Origin: Ramlibacter henchirensis
Lineage (GTDB): Bacteria > Pseudomonadota > Gammaproteobacteria > Burkholderiales > Burkholderiaceae_C
NCBI RefSeq assembly: GCF_004682015.1
Contig: NZ_SMLM01000001.1
Span: 1,364,001 to 1,428,000 of the forward strand
Direction: 5' to 3'
DNA: 64,000 nucleotides
Shown: one piece after another, positions 29,428 to 38,627 of the stretch
Numbering within the stretch: the first letter of the stretch is position 1
How the letters are laid out: each line of letters opens with the position of its first letter
Position numbers and translations under genes: made by a program
The notes under the pieces: generated by a model
What the model saw: only the letters and a program-made list of their open reading frames with translations
The model's database searches: none
Told to the model about the DNA's origin: nothing

Positions 29428-31374
29428 ATGAAGGTTTCCCGCACTCCGGGCCGTCTCGCGCGACTTCCGCTCGCGCTGGCCGCCCTCGTTCCGTTCGCCC
29501 TCTCCGCGCAGCCCGCTGCCCTCAAGGAAACGGTGGTGACCGCCACCCGCTTTCCCGAGCCCGCGCGCCCGCTGCCCTTCGGCGTCAGCGTCATCACCGC
29601 GCAGGAGATCGAGCGCTCCGGCGCGGCCACGATCAACGAGGCCCTGATGCGCATCCTGGGCATCGTCGGCCGCCAGGACCTGTTCGGCGGCGGCGAATAC
29701 AACCTGGACCTGCGCGGCTTCGGCGCGACCGCCGACAACAACCAGGTCATCATCGTCGACGGTGTCCGCCTCTCCGAGTCGGACCTCGGCGGCACGCGGC
29801 TGGCCGGCATCCCCATCGAGTCGGTCGAGCGCATCGAGGTGCTGCGCGGAAGCGGCGCGGTGCTGTACGGCGAAGGCGCGACCGCCGGCGTGATCGTCGT
29901 GACCACGAAGGCCGGCGCGGGCGTGGCGCGGCCTGCCGGGGCCTCGGTGTACGCGGGCGCGGGAAGCTTTCGCACGCGCGAGCTGCGCGCCGACGCGAAC
30001 ATGGGCGGCGTGGGCGGCGGCCTGATGCTCGACGCCAGCGCGCAGAAGCGAAAGAGCGACAACCACCGCGACAACTTCCGCTCCGACCTCGACGCCGCCG
30101 CGGTCACCGGCCAATGGCTCGGCGAGTCGGGGCGCGTCGGGCTGCGGGTGTCGCAGGAGGACCTGGACACCGGCCTGCCGGGTGCGCTGACGCGGGCGCA
30201 GTTCGACGCCGACCCGCGCCAGACCACCACGCCGAACGACTTCGCCCGCATCCGCGGCGAGCGCGTGGGCGCGTTCGGCGAGCTGCAGCTCGGCGAGTGG
30301 CAGCTGGCGATGGATGTGTCGCAGCGGGAGAAGACGCTGCGAAGCGAAAACTCCGGCTTCCCCTTCGACTACGACATCGATGCCGACAACGCCTCCCTGC
30401 GCGCGCGCCACGCCGCGACGTTCGGCGGGTTCGCCAACGCGCTGGTGGCCGGATTCGATTTCGCCTCCTGGGAGCGCAACGTGCTCGGCGCGTTCGGCAC
30501 GCGCGGGACGCAGACCAACCGGGGCGTGTACGTCAAGGACGACCTCACGCTGCCGGCCGGCACGCGCCTGTCGGCGGGCTGGCGGACCGAGCGCGTGCGC
30601 AAGGAAACGACCGCCGCGCCGGACCAACCGCTGGCCGACCGCCTGAACGCGTGGGACCTCGGCGCCAGCCATCCTGTCCTGCGCGATGTGACGGCCTACG
30701 TGCGCGTGGGCCGCAGCTTCCGGCTCGCGAACGTGGACGAGTTCAGCTTCACGCTGCCCGGCGTACAGCTGCGGCCGCAGACCTCGCGCGACACCGAAGT
30801 CGGCGCGCGCTGGGTGCATGCCGGCGGCAGCGTCGAAGCCCGGCTGTTCCGCAGCGAGCTGACGGACGAGATCGGTTTCGATCCGGACGCACTTGCCACG
30901 GCGGGCGCCACGCCCGCCAACCTGAACTTCGACCCGACACGCCGGGAAGGGCTGGAGGTAGACGCGGCCCACGCGCTCAGTCCCACGCTGGCGTTGAGGC
31001 TCAACGCTGCCGTGCGGCGCGCCACCTTCCGCTCCGGCCGCTACGCAGGCAACGACGTGCCGCTGGTGCCGCGCAGGACGATGGCGTTGCGCGCCGAGTG
31101 GGTGCCCGCCGCGCAACATCGCGTCACGGGCGGCCTGAACTGGGTATCGTCACAGCATCCGGACTTCGCCAACACCTGCAGCATGCCTTCGTACACCACG
31201 GCCGATCTGCGGTACGCCTACGAATGGCGCAATGCCGAGTTCTCGCTGGGCGCCGCGAACCTGTTCGACAGGAAGTACTTCACCCAGGCCTTCCGCTGCG
31301 CGGGCGGCGAGCCCTCGGCGATCTTTCCGGAGCCCGGCCGTGCGGTCACCGCCGCGGTGCGCGTGAGGTTCTAG
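29428..31374 (+). CDS. btuB: TonB-dependent vitamin B12 receptor
   Basis: A 648-residue outer-membrane beta-barrel. It has a signal peptide (LPLALAALVPFALSAQ), then a TonB box (ETVVTATRF). The plug domain follows with NQVIIVDGVRLSESDLGG and IESVERIEVLRGSGAVLYGE. The C-terminal strand VTAAVRVRF ends in Phe as required for assembly. The cobalamin riboswitch immediately upstream and the btu/cob genes downstream identify the ligand as cobalamin or a related corrinoid. The start ATG is 87 bases after the B12 box. Confidence 0.93.
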   Translation: MKVSRTPGRLARLPLALAALVPFALSAQPAALKETVVTATRFPEPARPLPFGVSVITAQEIERSGAATINEALMRILGIVGRQDLFGGGEYNLDLRGFGATADNNQVIIVDGVRLSESDLGGTRLAGIPIESVERIEVLRGSGAVLYGEGATAGVIVVTTKAGAGVARPAGASVYAGAGSFRTRELRADANMGGVGGGLMLDASAQKRKSDNHRDNFRSDLDAAAVTGQWLGESGRVGLRVSQEDLDTGLPGALTRAQFDADPRQTTTPNDFARIRGERVGAFGELQLGEWQLAMDVSQREKTLRSENSGFPFDYDIDADNASLRARHAATFGGFANALVAGFDFASWERNVLGAFGTRGTQTNRGVYVKDDLTLPAGTRLSAGWRTERVRKETTAAPDQPLADRLNAWDLGASHPVLRDVTAYVRVGRSFRLANVDEFSFTLPGVQLRPQTSRDTEVGARWVHAGGSVEARLFRSELTDEIGFDPDALATAGATPANLNFDPTRREGLEVDAAHALSPTLALRLNAAVRRATFRSGRYAGNDVPLVPRRTMALRAEWVPAAQHRVTGGLNWVSSQHPDFANTCSMPSYTTADLRYAYEWRNAEFSLGAANLFDRKYFTQAFRCAGGEPSAIFPEPGRAVTAAVRVRF

Positions 31375-31383
31375 GAGCAGGGC

Positions 31384-32199
31384 GTGGCCTTCGACGCAGC
31401 CAGCCTCGTGCCCCGACGCATCGTCTGCCTCACCGAGGAGACGACCGAGTGGCTGTACCTGCTGGGCGAGGAGGCGCGCATCGTCGGCATCTCCGGCTAC
31501 ACCGTGCGGCCGCCGCGCGCTCGGCAGGAGAAGCCGCGCGTGAGCGCCTTCCTCACTGCGAAGATCGACAGGATCCTGGCGCTGGAACCGGACTGCGTGT
31601 TCGGGTTCTCCGACCTGCAGGCCGACATCGCGTCCGAGCTGGTGAAGAAAGGCGTGCAGGTGACGGTGTTCAACCAGCGCAGCGTGGAGGAGGTCTTCTC
31701 CATGCTGTACCAGGTGGCTGCGATCGTGGGTCGGGTGCAGCATGGGCTCGAGCTGCTGCAGGCTTTCCGTGCGAGGCTGGACGCGATCCGCGCCGCGGCC
31801 GCCGCGCTGCCGCGCCGTCCGCGCGTGTTCTTCGAGGAATGGGACGAGCCGCCGATCAGCTGCATCCGCTGGGTGAGCGAACTGGTGGGCATCGCCGGCG
31901 GGGACGACTGTTTCCCCGAACTCGCGTCGCAGGCTCTGGGCAAGGACCGCATCGTGGCGGACCCGGCCGAGATCGTGCGGCGCAATCCCGACATCGTGGT
32001 CGGCTCCTGGTGCGGCAAGAAGTTCCGGCCCGAACGCGTGGCTGCGCGGCCCGGTTGGGACAAAGTGAACGCGGTGCGCGACGGGCAGCTGTTCGAGGTG
32101 AAGTCCGCCGACATCCTGCAGCCCGGGCCTGCGGCGCTGACGGACGGCGTCGAGCAACTGCATCGCATCGTCCTGCAGTGGAGTGCCGCGCATGCCTGA
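31384..32199 (+). CDS. BtuF-like cobalamin-binding protein without signal peptide
   Basis: A 271-residue protein of the type III periplasmic-binding fold (RIVCLTEETTEWLYLLGEE, RILALEPDCVFGFSDLQADI, and a long linker helix). It begins directly with the domain and shows no signal peptide, so it looks cytoplasmic. The GTG start is preceded by AGGAGCAGGGC. It is distinct from the exported BtuF homologue encoded 570 bases downstream. Members of this branch are annotated as cobalamin-binding proteins in Burkholderiales B12 operons; what they do inside the cell is not established. Confidence 0.8.
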   Translation: MAFDAASLVPRRIVCLTEETTEWLYLLGEEARIVGISGYTVRPPRARQEKPRVSAFLTAKIDRILALEPDCVFGFSDLQADIASELVKKGVQVTVFNQRSVEEVFSMLYQVAAIVGRVQHGLELLQAFRARLDAIRAAAAALPRRPRVFFEEWDEPPISCIRWVSELVGIAGGDDCFPELASQALGKDRIVADPAEIVRRNPDIVVGSWCGKKFRPERVAARPGWDKVNAVRDGQLFEVKSADILQPGPAALTDGVEQLHRIVLQWSAAHA

Positions 32200-32770
32200 T
32201 CTTCGCGTCGCCCGCAGCGAGCTGATCCTCGGCGGCCAGAAGAGCGGCAAGACGGCGCGCGCGGAGGCGCTCGCGGCCGCCTGGCTGGCGCAGGCGCCGC
32301 AGCACGAGGCGGTCTACATCGCCACCGCGCAGGCCTGGGACGAGGAGATGCGCGAGCGCATCGCGAGGCACCGCCGGGACCGCGCCGAACGCGTGCCGCG
32401 CATGCGCACCGTGGAGGAGCCGCTCGCACTGGCGCAGGCCATCGGCGCGCACAGCCGGCCCGGCACGCTGGTCGTGGTCGACTGCCTGACCCTGTGGCTC
32501 ACCGCGATGCTGATGCCCGCGGTTGGCCGGGAGGGCACGGCGCTGACGGCGGATGCCAGTCCCGCGTCGCTCGCCGGGGCGATCGCGGCCTGCGCGGGGC
32601 CGCTGGTGCTGATCAGCAACGAGATCGGCATGGGCGTGGTGCCGCTCGGCCGTGACGTACGCCAGTTCGTGGACTCGCTGGGCACGCTCAACCAGCAGGC
32701 GGCCGCCGCCTGCGAGCGCGTGACGCTGATGTCGGCGGGCGTGCCGATGACGCTGAAGGGCAGCGCATGA
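32192..32770 (+). CDS. cobU: Bifunctional adenosylcobinamide kinase / adenosylcobinamide-phosphate guanylyltransferase
   Basis: A 192-residue enzyme of nucleotide-loop assembly. ELILGGQKSGKTARAE is the P-loop (GGxxSGK) of CobU/CobP. YIATAQAWDEEMRERIARHR holds the active-site His region, and VVVDCLTLWLTAML plus LISNEIGMGVVP are family signatures. The start ATG lies within the end of the preceding gene; a GTG three codons earlier is also possible. It overlaps btuF by four bases. Confidence 0.92.
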   Translation: MPDLRVARSELILGGQKSGKTARAEALAAAWLAQAPQHEAVYIATAQAWDEEMRERIARHRRDRAERVPRMRTVEEPLALAQAIGAHSRPGTLVVVDCLTLWLTAMLMPAVGREGTALTADASPASLAGAIAACAGPLVLISNEIGMGVVPLGRDVRQFVDSLGTLNQQAAAACERVTLMSAGVPMTLKGSA

Positions 32771-33636
32771 GCCGCTGCTTCATCGTCCTCGTCCTGATGC
32801 TGGCGACGGCGGGCCCCCTGGCCGCGCCGGTCACCATCACCGACGACCGCGGCGCCACCGTCACGCTGCGCGAGGCGCCGCGGCGCATCGTGACGCTCCT
32901 GCCTTCGCTGGCCGAGACGGTGTGCGAACTGGGCGCGTGCGATCGCCTGGTGGGCGTGGACGACTACGCCAACTGGCCCGAGCGCGTGCGCAAGCTGCCG
33001 CACGTGGGCGGGCTGGACGACGCCAACATCGAGCAGATCCTCGCGCTGCGGCCGGACGTGGTGATGCTGTCCTCGACGGCGCGTGCACTCGGCCGGCTGG
33101 AGTCTCTCAACGTGCCGGTGCTCGGCTTCGACCTCAAGACGCTGGCGGATGTGCGCCGCGTGTTCGCCCGAGTGGCGCAGGTGCTGGAGGTGCAGGGCGC
33201 GGACGCCGCGTGGGACCGCATCCAGGAGGGCGTGGCGGAGGCCGCGCGCTCGCTGCCGCCGAACGCGCGCGGCACGACGGTGTACTTCGAGGTGAGCGCC
33301 GGGCCGTATGCGGCCAGCGAGAACTCGCACATCGGCGAGATCCTGGCGCAGCTGGGCGCCGCCAACGTGGTGCCGGGCCGGCTCGGCTCGGTGCCGCTGC
33401 TCAATCCGGAGTTCGTGGTGCGGGCCGATCCGCAGGTGATCATGATCTCCGAGCGCGACGCTGGCACGCTCTCGACGCGGCCCGGCTGGTCGCGCATCCG
33501 CGCGATGCGCGATGGCCGGGTGTGCCGCTTCACGCTGGCGCAGGGCGACGTGATCGTGCGCCCCGGTCCACGGCTGGCCGAAGCCGCGCAGCTGATGGCC
33601 GACTGCCTGGCCGGGCGCCTGAGGGAGGGCCGGTGA
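32767..33636 (+). CDS. btuF: Cobalamin ABC transporter substrate-binding protein
   Basis: 289 residues, with signal peptide SRCFIVLVLMLATAGPLAAP, then the BtuF-like start ITDDRGATVTLREAPRRIV and LLPSLAETVCELGACDRLVG. VDDYANWPERVRKLPHVGG and EQILALRPDVVMLSS complete the N-lobe. It delivers cobalamin to the BtuCD permease. It overlaps cobU upstream (ATGA) and btuC downstream (GTGA), so uptake and salvage genes are interleaved in one translated unit. Confidence 0.9.
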   Translation: MSRCFIVLVLMLATAGPLAAPVTITDDRGATVTLREAPRRIVTLLPSLAETVCELGACDRLVGVDDYANWPERVRKLPHVGGLDDANIEQILALRPDVVMLSSTARALGRLESLNVPVLGFDLKTLADVRRVFARVAQVLEVQGADAAWDRIQEGVAEAARSLPPNARGTTVYFEVSAGPYAASENSHIGEILAQLGAANVVPGRLGSVPLLNPEFVVRADPQVIMISERDAGTLSTRPGWSRIRAMRDGRVCRFTLAQGDVIVRPGPRLAEAAQLMADCLAGRLREGR

Positions 33637-34658
33637 GCGCGGTCGCGCATGCCGCCTTTGACGCGGCGCTCGCCCGCCAGGGCCGGAGGGTGGCGCTGCT
33701 TGCCGTCGTTCTTTCGATGGCGACGTTGCTCCTGCTCGCCGCCGGCGCCGCCGTCGGTTCTCTGGGCTGGGAGCCGCTGTGGGGCGCCAACGAAACGGCG
33801 CGCGCCATCGTCCGGGACATCCGCCTGCCGCGCAGCGTCGGCGCCTGGCTCGCAGGCGCCTTGCTAGGTTTGGCCGGCGCCGTGGCGCAAGGGTTGTTCC
33901 GCAACCCGCTCGCCGATCCTTACCTGATGGGCAGCGCCACCGGTGCGGCGTTCGGCGTCGCGCTGTTGCTGGTCGCGATCGGCGCGGTGCCGGGTGCTAC
34001 CGCCGGCGCGATGGCGCACATCGGGCTCGCGGGCGCCGGTTTCCTCGGCGCGATGGCGGCGGTGCTGGTCACGCTGGTGCTGGCCCGCGGCGTGCAGCAC
34101 ACGTTGCGGCTGCTGCTGGCCGGTGTCATCGTCGGCGTGGTGTTCGGCGCGCTCGCGGCGCTGGTGATGTTCTGGGCGCCGGACGTGATGCGCGCGATGC
34201 AGGCTTTCCTGCTCGGCACGACCGGCTTCCTGGGGTGGAGCGGCGCCGCGCTGCTGGCGGGCGTGCTGGCGCTCGTGCTGCTCGCGGCGATTGCATTGAG
34301 CCCGGCGCTCGATGCACTGGCGCTGGGCGAGACGGCGGCGGCCAGCCTGGGGATTCCATTGCGCGCTGTGCGGATCGGCCTCGTGTCGGCCATCGCGCTG
34401 GCCACCGGCGCGGCCGTCGCGCAGGTGGGGCTGATCGCGTTCGTGGGACTGGTTGCACCGCACACGGTGCGTTCAGCCGTGCAGCCCACGCATCGCGCGC
34501 TGCTCGCGCTGTCGGCGATGTCGGGCGGCGTGCTGCTGCTTGCGGCCGACGTGCTCTCGCGCTGGCTGCTCGCGCCGCGCGAACTGCCGGTGGGCGTGCT
34601 CACCGCGCTGCTGGGCGGCGGCTACCTGCTGTGGCTGATGCACAGGAGGCCGTCGTGA
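33633..34658 (+). CDS. btuC: Cobalamin ABC transporter permease
   Basis: A 341-residue membrane protein of the FecCD/BtuC family with about ten helices. Signatures are RLPRSVGAWLAGALLGLAGA, AQGLFRNPLADPYLMGSATG (the near-universal NPLA-P-LG-GA motif), and the cytoplasmic coupling helix region LGETAAASLGIPL. IAFVGLVAPHTVRS is also conserved. The GTG start overlaps the btuF stop; the end overlaps btuD. Confidence 0.92.
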   Translation: MSAVAHAAFDAALARQGRRVALLAVVLSMATLLLLAAGAAVGSLGWEPLWGANETARAIVRDIRLPRSVGAWLAGALLGLAGAVAQGLFRNPLADPYLMGSATGAAFGVALLLVAIGAVPGATAGAMAHIGLAGAGFLGAMAAVLVTLVLARGVQHTLRLLLAGVIVGVVFGALAALVMFWAPDVMRAMQAFLLGTTGFLGWSGAALLAGVLALVLLAAIALSPALDALALGETAAASLGIPLRAVRIGLVSAIALATGAAVAQVGLIAFVGLVAPHTVRSAVQPTHRALLALSAMSGGVLLLAADVLSRWLLAPRELPVGVLTALLGGGYLLWLMHRRPS

Positions 34659-35419
34659 CCGTGGCGCTCGCCGCGAACGACCTGCACGTCGCCTTGGCCG
34701 GGCGCGAGGTGCTCCACGGCGTGCGGGTCGCGCTTGCGCGGGCCCGCTGGACCGCGGTCGTCGGCCCGAACGGAGCGGGCAAGACCACGCTGCTGAAGGC
34801 GCTCGCGCACCTGCTGCCTTGCCGGGGGCAAGTCGAACTGCTCGGGCGCGCGGCATCGCAATGGGCGGCGCGCGAACGTGCCCGTGCGGTCAGCTGGCTG
34901 GGGCAGGGGCACGAAGGGTCCGAGGACCTGCGGGCGTGGGACGTCGTGATGCTGGGCCGCCTGCCGCACCGCCCCTGGCTCGCGCCGCCGACGGCGCAGG
35001 ATGCGGCGGCCGTCGAGGACGCGATGCATCGCACGCAGTGCTGGGAGTGGCGCGGGCGCCCGCTCGGCCAGGTCTCGGGCGGCGAACGCCAGCGCGTGCT
35101 GCTTGCGCGCGCGCTCGCGGTGCAGGCGGGCGTGCTGCTGATGGACGAGCCGCTGGCCAACCTCGATCCGCCCCACCAGGCCGACGTGCTGGCGCTGGTG
35201 CGGCGGCACGTGGCCGCGGGCGGCACCGCGGTGACGGTGCTGCACGAACTCACGCTGGCGCTGCAGGCCGACGACCTGCTGGTGGTCGACGCCGGCCGCA
35301 TCGCGCACCACGGCCCCTGCGCGTCGTCCGATACGCATGCGGCGGTGCGTCGCGTGTTCGGCGGCCGGGTGCACGTGCACGAAGTCGCGGGGCGCTGGGT
35401 GGCGCTGCCGGAGGCCTGA
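34655..35419 (+). CDS. btuD: Cobalamin ABC transporter ATPase
   Basis: A 254-residue ABC ATPase. Walker A is GPNGAGKTT, the signature is VSGGERQRV, Walker B is VLLMDEPLANLD, and the switch His is in VLHELTLAL. The GTG start is preceded by a perfect AGGAGG five bases upstream, inside the end of btuC. It powers BtuC transport. Confidence 0.93.
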   Translation: MTVALAANDLHVALAGREVLHGVRVALARARWTAVVGPNGAGKTTLLKALAHLLPCRGQVELLGRAASQWAARERARAVSWLGQGHEGSEDLRAWDVVMLGRLPHRPWLAPPTAQDAAAVEDAMHRTQCWEWRGRPLGQVSGGERQRVLLARALAVQAGVLLMDEPLANLDPPHQADVLALVRRHVAAGGTAVTVLHELTLALQADDLLVVDAGRIAHHGPCASSDTHAAVRRVFGGRVHVHEVAGRWVALPEA

Positions 35420-35429
35420 GGACAGGACG

Positions 35430-36862
35430 ATGGCAGCTCGTTGCGTCATGGTCCTGGGCACCACCAGCGGCGCCGGCAAGAGCTGGCTGGCGACGGCGCT
35501 GTGCCGCTGGTATGTGCGCCAGGGCCTGAAGGTGGCGCCGTTCAAGGCGCAGAACATGAGCAACAACGCGCGCGTGGTGGCCGGCGGCGAGATCGGCAGC
35601 GCGCAGTACTTCCAGGCGCTGGCCGCGCGCGCCGAGCCCGAGGTGCGCATGAACCCGCTGCTGCTCAAGCCCGAGCGCGATACGCACAGCCAGGTCGTGC
35701 TGCTCGGGCAGGTGGACGAAGCGCTCTCGCGGGAGTCCTGGCGCGGGCGCAGCGCCAGCGTGTGGCCCCGGGTGGCGGCGGCGCTCGACGAGCTGCGGGC
35801 GGAGAACGAGCTGGTCGTGATCGAAGGCGCGGGATCGCCGGCCGAGATCAACCTGAAGGACAGCGACATCGTGAACATGCGCGTCGCGATGCACGCGGGC
35901 GCGCGCTGCCTGCTGGTGACGGACATCGACCGCGGCGGCGCGTTCGCGCACCTGTACGGCACGTGGGCGTTGTTGCCGCACGAGGAGAGGGCGCTGGTTC
36001 GCGGGTTCGTGCTGAACAAGTTCCGGGGGGATGCGTCGCTGCTGGCGCCGGGGCCGGGGGAGCTCGAGGCATTGACCGGTGTTCCTACCGTCGCGACCTT
36101 GCCGATGTGGTGGGGGCACGGCCTGCCCGAAGAAGACGGCTGGTATTCACTCCCTCCCCCGGTGGGGGAGGGAGAAAAACCATCGCCATCGTCGCCTACC
36201 CCCGCATCAGCAACCTCGACGAATTCCAGCCCCTCGCGCGCATCCCCGGCGTGCGCCTTCGCTGGGCCCGCTCGCCCGGTGAGCTCGATGGCGCCGACTG
36301 GGTCGTGCTGCCCGGCTCCAAGCACACCAGCTCCGACCTGGCCTGGCTGCGCGAGCAGCGCATCGACCGCGCCATCGCCGACCACGCGCAGCGGGGTGGG
36401 GCGGTGCTGGGCCTGTGCGGCGGACTGCAGATGCTGGGCGAGGCGCTGGTCGATCCGCACGGCATCGACGGCAATGCGCCGGGCCTCGGCCTGCTGCCCC
36501 TCGTGACGGCGTTCGAACGCGACAAGACGGTGCGTCGCACGAAGACGGTCTTCGGTGAACTGCGAGGTGCGTGGGCCGCGCTGTCGGGCGTGGAACTGGC
36601 CGGCTACGAGATCCACCATGGCCGCACCGCGCAGCATCCGGCGATGGCGCCGGCCGTGCCGGTGCTGCCCTCGGGATTGGGCTGGCAGAACACGGCCGGC
36701 AACGTGCTGGGCGTGTACGTGCACGGTCTCTTCGAAGACGGCAACGTGATGCGCGCGCTGTTCGGCGCGCAAGCGCCCGACCTGGACGCCGTGTTCGACG
36801 GCCTGGCCGATTTCATCGACCGCCACTTCGCGCCGGGTGTGCTGCAGGAGCTGATCCGGTGA
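35430..36862 (+). pseudogene. cobQ: Cobyric acid synthase, split by a -1 frameshift
   Basis: The N-terminal synthetase half (P-loop VLGTTSGAGKSWL, then FKAQNMSNNARVV and EGAGSPAEINLKDSD) is encoded in one frame from the ATG at 35430. The C-terminal amidotransferase half (IVAYPRISNLDEFQPL, VVLPGSKHTSSDLAWL, catalytic Cys in GLCGGLQMLG, His in GYEIHHGR) is in the -1 frame and runs to 36862. The switch must occur near 36150-36180. There an 11-bp palindrome of CTCCCTCCCCC type sits in the inter-domain linker, followed by five A. Both halves are well conserved, so the break is recent, a sequencing error, or bridged by ribosomal frameshifting. Without repair, the first frame would continue to 36506. 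Confidence 0.85.
36150..36174. repeat. GC-rich palindromic repeat inside cobQ
   Basis: CTCCCTCCCCC-GGT-GGGGGAGGGAG is a perfect 11-bp stem with a 3-base loop. It has the same core and spacing as the copies at 43044-43068 and 43311-43331. It lies exactly at the frame break of cobQ. Confidence 0.8.
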
Positions 36863-37899
36863 GCCTGCGTGACCTGCACGATCCGGCGCTGGTCGCGCGC
36901 CTGCAGCAGCTGCTGGACCAGAAGACCAAGCCGCCGGGCTCGCTCGGGCGGCTGGAAGCGCTCGCGCTGCAGATCGGGCTGGTGCTCGGGACCGAGGCGC
37001 CGGTGCTGCAGCAGCCGCAGCTGGTGGTGTTCGCGGCCGACCATGGCCTGACGGCGCAAGGCGTGTCTGCGTATCCGGGTGACGTCACGTGGCAAATGGT
37101 GAGGAACATCCTGGGCGGCGGCGCGGCGGTCAGCGTGCTCGCGCGCCAGCATGGCCTGGCGCTCACCGTGGTGGACTGCGGCGTGCGGCACGACTTCGCG
37201 CCCCGGTCCGGCCTCGTGTTCCGCAAGGTGGCGTACGGCACCGCCGATTCATCGCAGGGGCCCGCGATGACGCCGGAGCAGTGCCGGCAGGCGATGGACG
37301 CCGGCCGCGAAGTCGCGGCCGCCTTGCCCGGCAACGTCTTGCTGCTCGGCGAGATGGGCATCGGCAACACATCGGCGGCATCGTTGCTGCTCGCGCGCCT
37401 GACCGGCAGCGAGCTGGCGGACTGCGTGGGCGCGGGCACCGGGCTGGATGAAGCGGGGATTGTCCGCAAGCGCGAGGTGCTGGGGCGGGTGCTCGAACGC
37501 CACCGGTCCGCGCGCGACCCGCTCGATGCGCTCGCGGCCTTCGGCGGCTTCGAGATCGCAGCGATGGTGGGCGCGGTCCTCGAGGCGGCCGCGCGCTGCA
37601 AGCTGGTCGTCGTGGATGGGTTCATTTCGACCGCCGCGGTGCTGGTGGCACGGACGCTGGAGCCGCTGGTGCTGCAACGCTGCGTGTTCTCGCACCGTTC
37701 CGGCGAATGCGGCCACGCGTTGATGCTGCGGCACCTTGGACCCGATCCACGCACCCCCGCGCGGGCCTTGCTGGACCTGGAGCTGCGCCTGGGCGAAGGG
37801 TCAGGGGCGGCGCTGGCGTGGCCGCTGCTGGTGTCCGCCTGCGCGGTCCTGCGCGAGATGGCCAGCTTCGAATCCGCGGGCGTCAGCCGTTCGGGTTAA
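36859..37899 (+). CDS. cobT: Nicotinate-nucleotide--dimethylbenzimidazole phosphoribosyltransferase
   Basis: A 346-residue enzyme that makes alpha-ribazole phosphate, the lower ligand of cobalamin. TKPPGSLGRLEALALQIGLV is the N-terminal signature, VVFAADHGLTAQGVSAYP the substrate loop, and LLLGEMGIGNTSAASLLLA and VGAGTGLD bind phosphate. SHRSGECGHALML and GEGSGAALAWPL near the C-terminus include the catalytic Glu. The GTG start overlaps the cobQ stop. It ends the operon. Confidence 0.93.
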   Translation: MSLRDLHDPALVARLQQLLDQKTKPPGSLGRLEALALQIGLVLGTEAPVLQQPQLVVFAADHGLTAQGVSAYPGDVTWQMVRNILGGGAAVSVLARQHGLALTVVDCGVRHDFAPRSGLVFRKVAYGTADSSQGPAMTPEQCRQAMDAGREVAAALPGNVLLLGEMGIGNTSAASLLLARLTGSELADCVGAGTGLDEAGIVRKREVLGRVLERHRSARDPLDALAAFGGFEIAAMVGAVLEAAARCKLVVVDGFISTAAVLVARTLEPLVLQRCVFSHRSGECGHALMLRHLGPDPRTPARALLDLELRLGEGSGAALAWPLLVSACAVLREMASFESAGVSRSG

Positions 37900-37974
37900 C
37901 ACGCATCGCCGCAGCCCTACGAGACAGCGGCGGCGGGCTATCCTGTGCCGTACCGCAACCTTTGGGGGGCATGC

Positions 37975-38412
37975 ATGTACAAGCGAATCCTGTTGGCGTA
38001 CGACGGCAGCGACGCGGGCCAGAAGGCGCTGCTGGACTGCCAGACGCTGGCGCAGTGGGGCGGCGCCCAGCTGTACCTGATCGCCGTCATGCCATCGGCC
38101 ATGAGCTTCGTCGGGCTCGAAGGCGGCGTCTACGACGTGGAACTGGAGGAGCGCGAACGCGCCAAGTACCAGTCCATCCTGAAGGACGGCCTGCGCCGGC
38201 TGGAGCAGGCGGGCTACGCCGCCACCGGCGAGGTGGTCACCGGCGAGGCGGTCGACGAGATCACCAAGTGCGCCCGCAAGCTGGGCGCCGAGCTCATCGT
38301 GGTCGGCCACAAGCACCTGGACAGCTGGGCGGCGCGCTGGTGGCGCGGCTCCATCTCCGGCGCGCTGATCGAGCATGCGCCGTGCAACGTGCTGGTGGTG
38401 ATCACGCAGTAG
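37975..38412 (+). CDS. Universal stress protein (UspA family)
   Basis: 145 residues with the UspA fold: YKRILLAYDGSDAGQKAL at the N-terminus and the ATP-binding-type loop IVVGHKHLDSWAARWWRGS, then EHAPCNVLVV. The usual G-2x-G-9x-G-S/T pattern is partly kept (GHKH...RGSIS). The start follows a G-rich ribosome site (tttgggggg) by several bases. It stands alone between the B12 operon and the efflux pair. Confidence 0.9.
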   Translation: MYKRILLAYDGSDAGQKALLDCQTLAQWGGAQLYLIAVMPSAMSFVGLEGGVYDVELEERERAKYQSILKDGLRRLEQAGYAATGEVVTGEAVDEITKCARKLGAELIVVGHKHLDSWAARWWRGSISGALIEHAPCNVLVVITQ

Positions 38413-38627
38413 GGCCGCGCCCGCTGGCGGGCCTGCGCGCCGTGCTCATCCGCAACTTTGCGCGCCGGAAACGTTGCGGCGACTCCCGCGACACCTCGGC
38501 AGCGCATGCTCCGATCGCTGCGATCCGCGCGCGCCGACCGTGCTGATGGCCCCGCCGTGTCGATGGCGGGGCTGCCGGCGGGAAGGTACGCTCGTCGCCT
38601 GACCGCAGTGCGGCCACCAGGACAAGA

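Noticed and set aside
36150..36174. The cobQ palindrome as a transcription terminator
   Set aside because: The stem is followed by five A, not T, on the coding strand, and lies inside a coding region whose second half is conserved.
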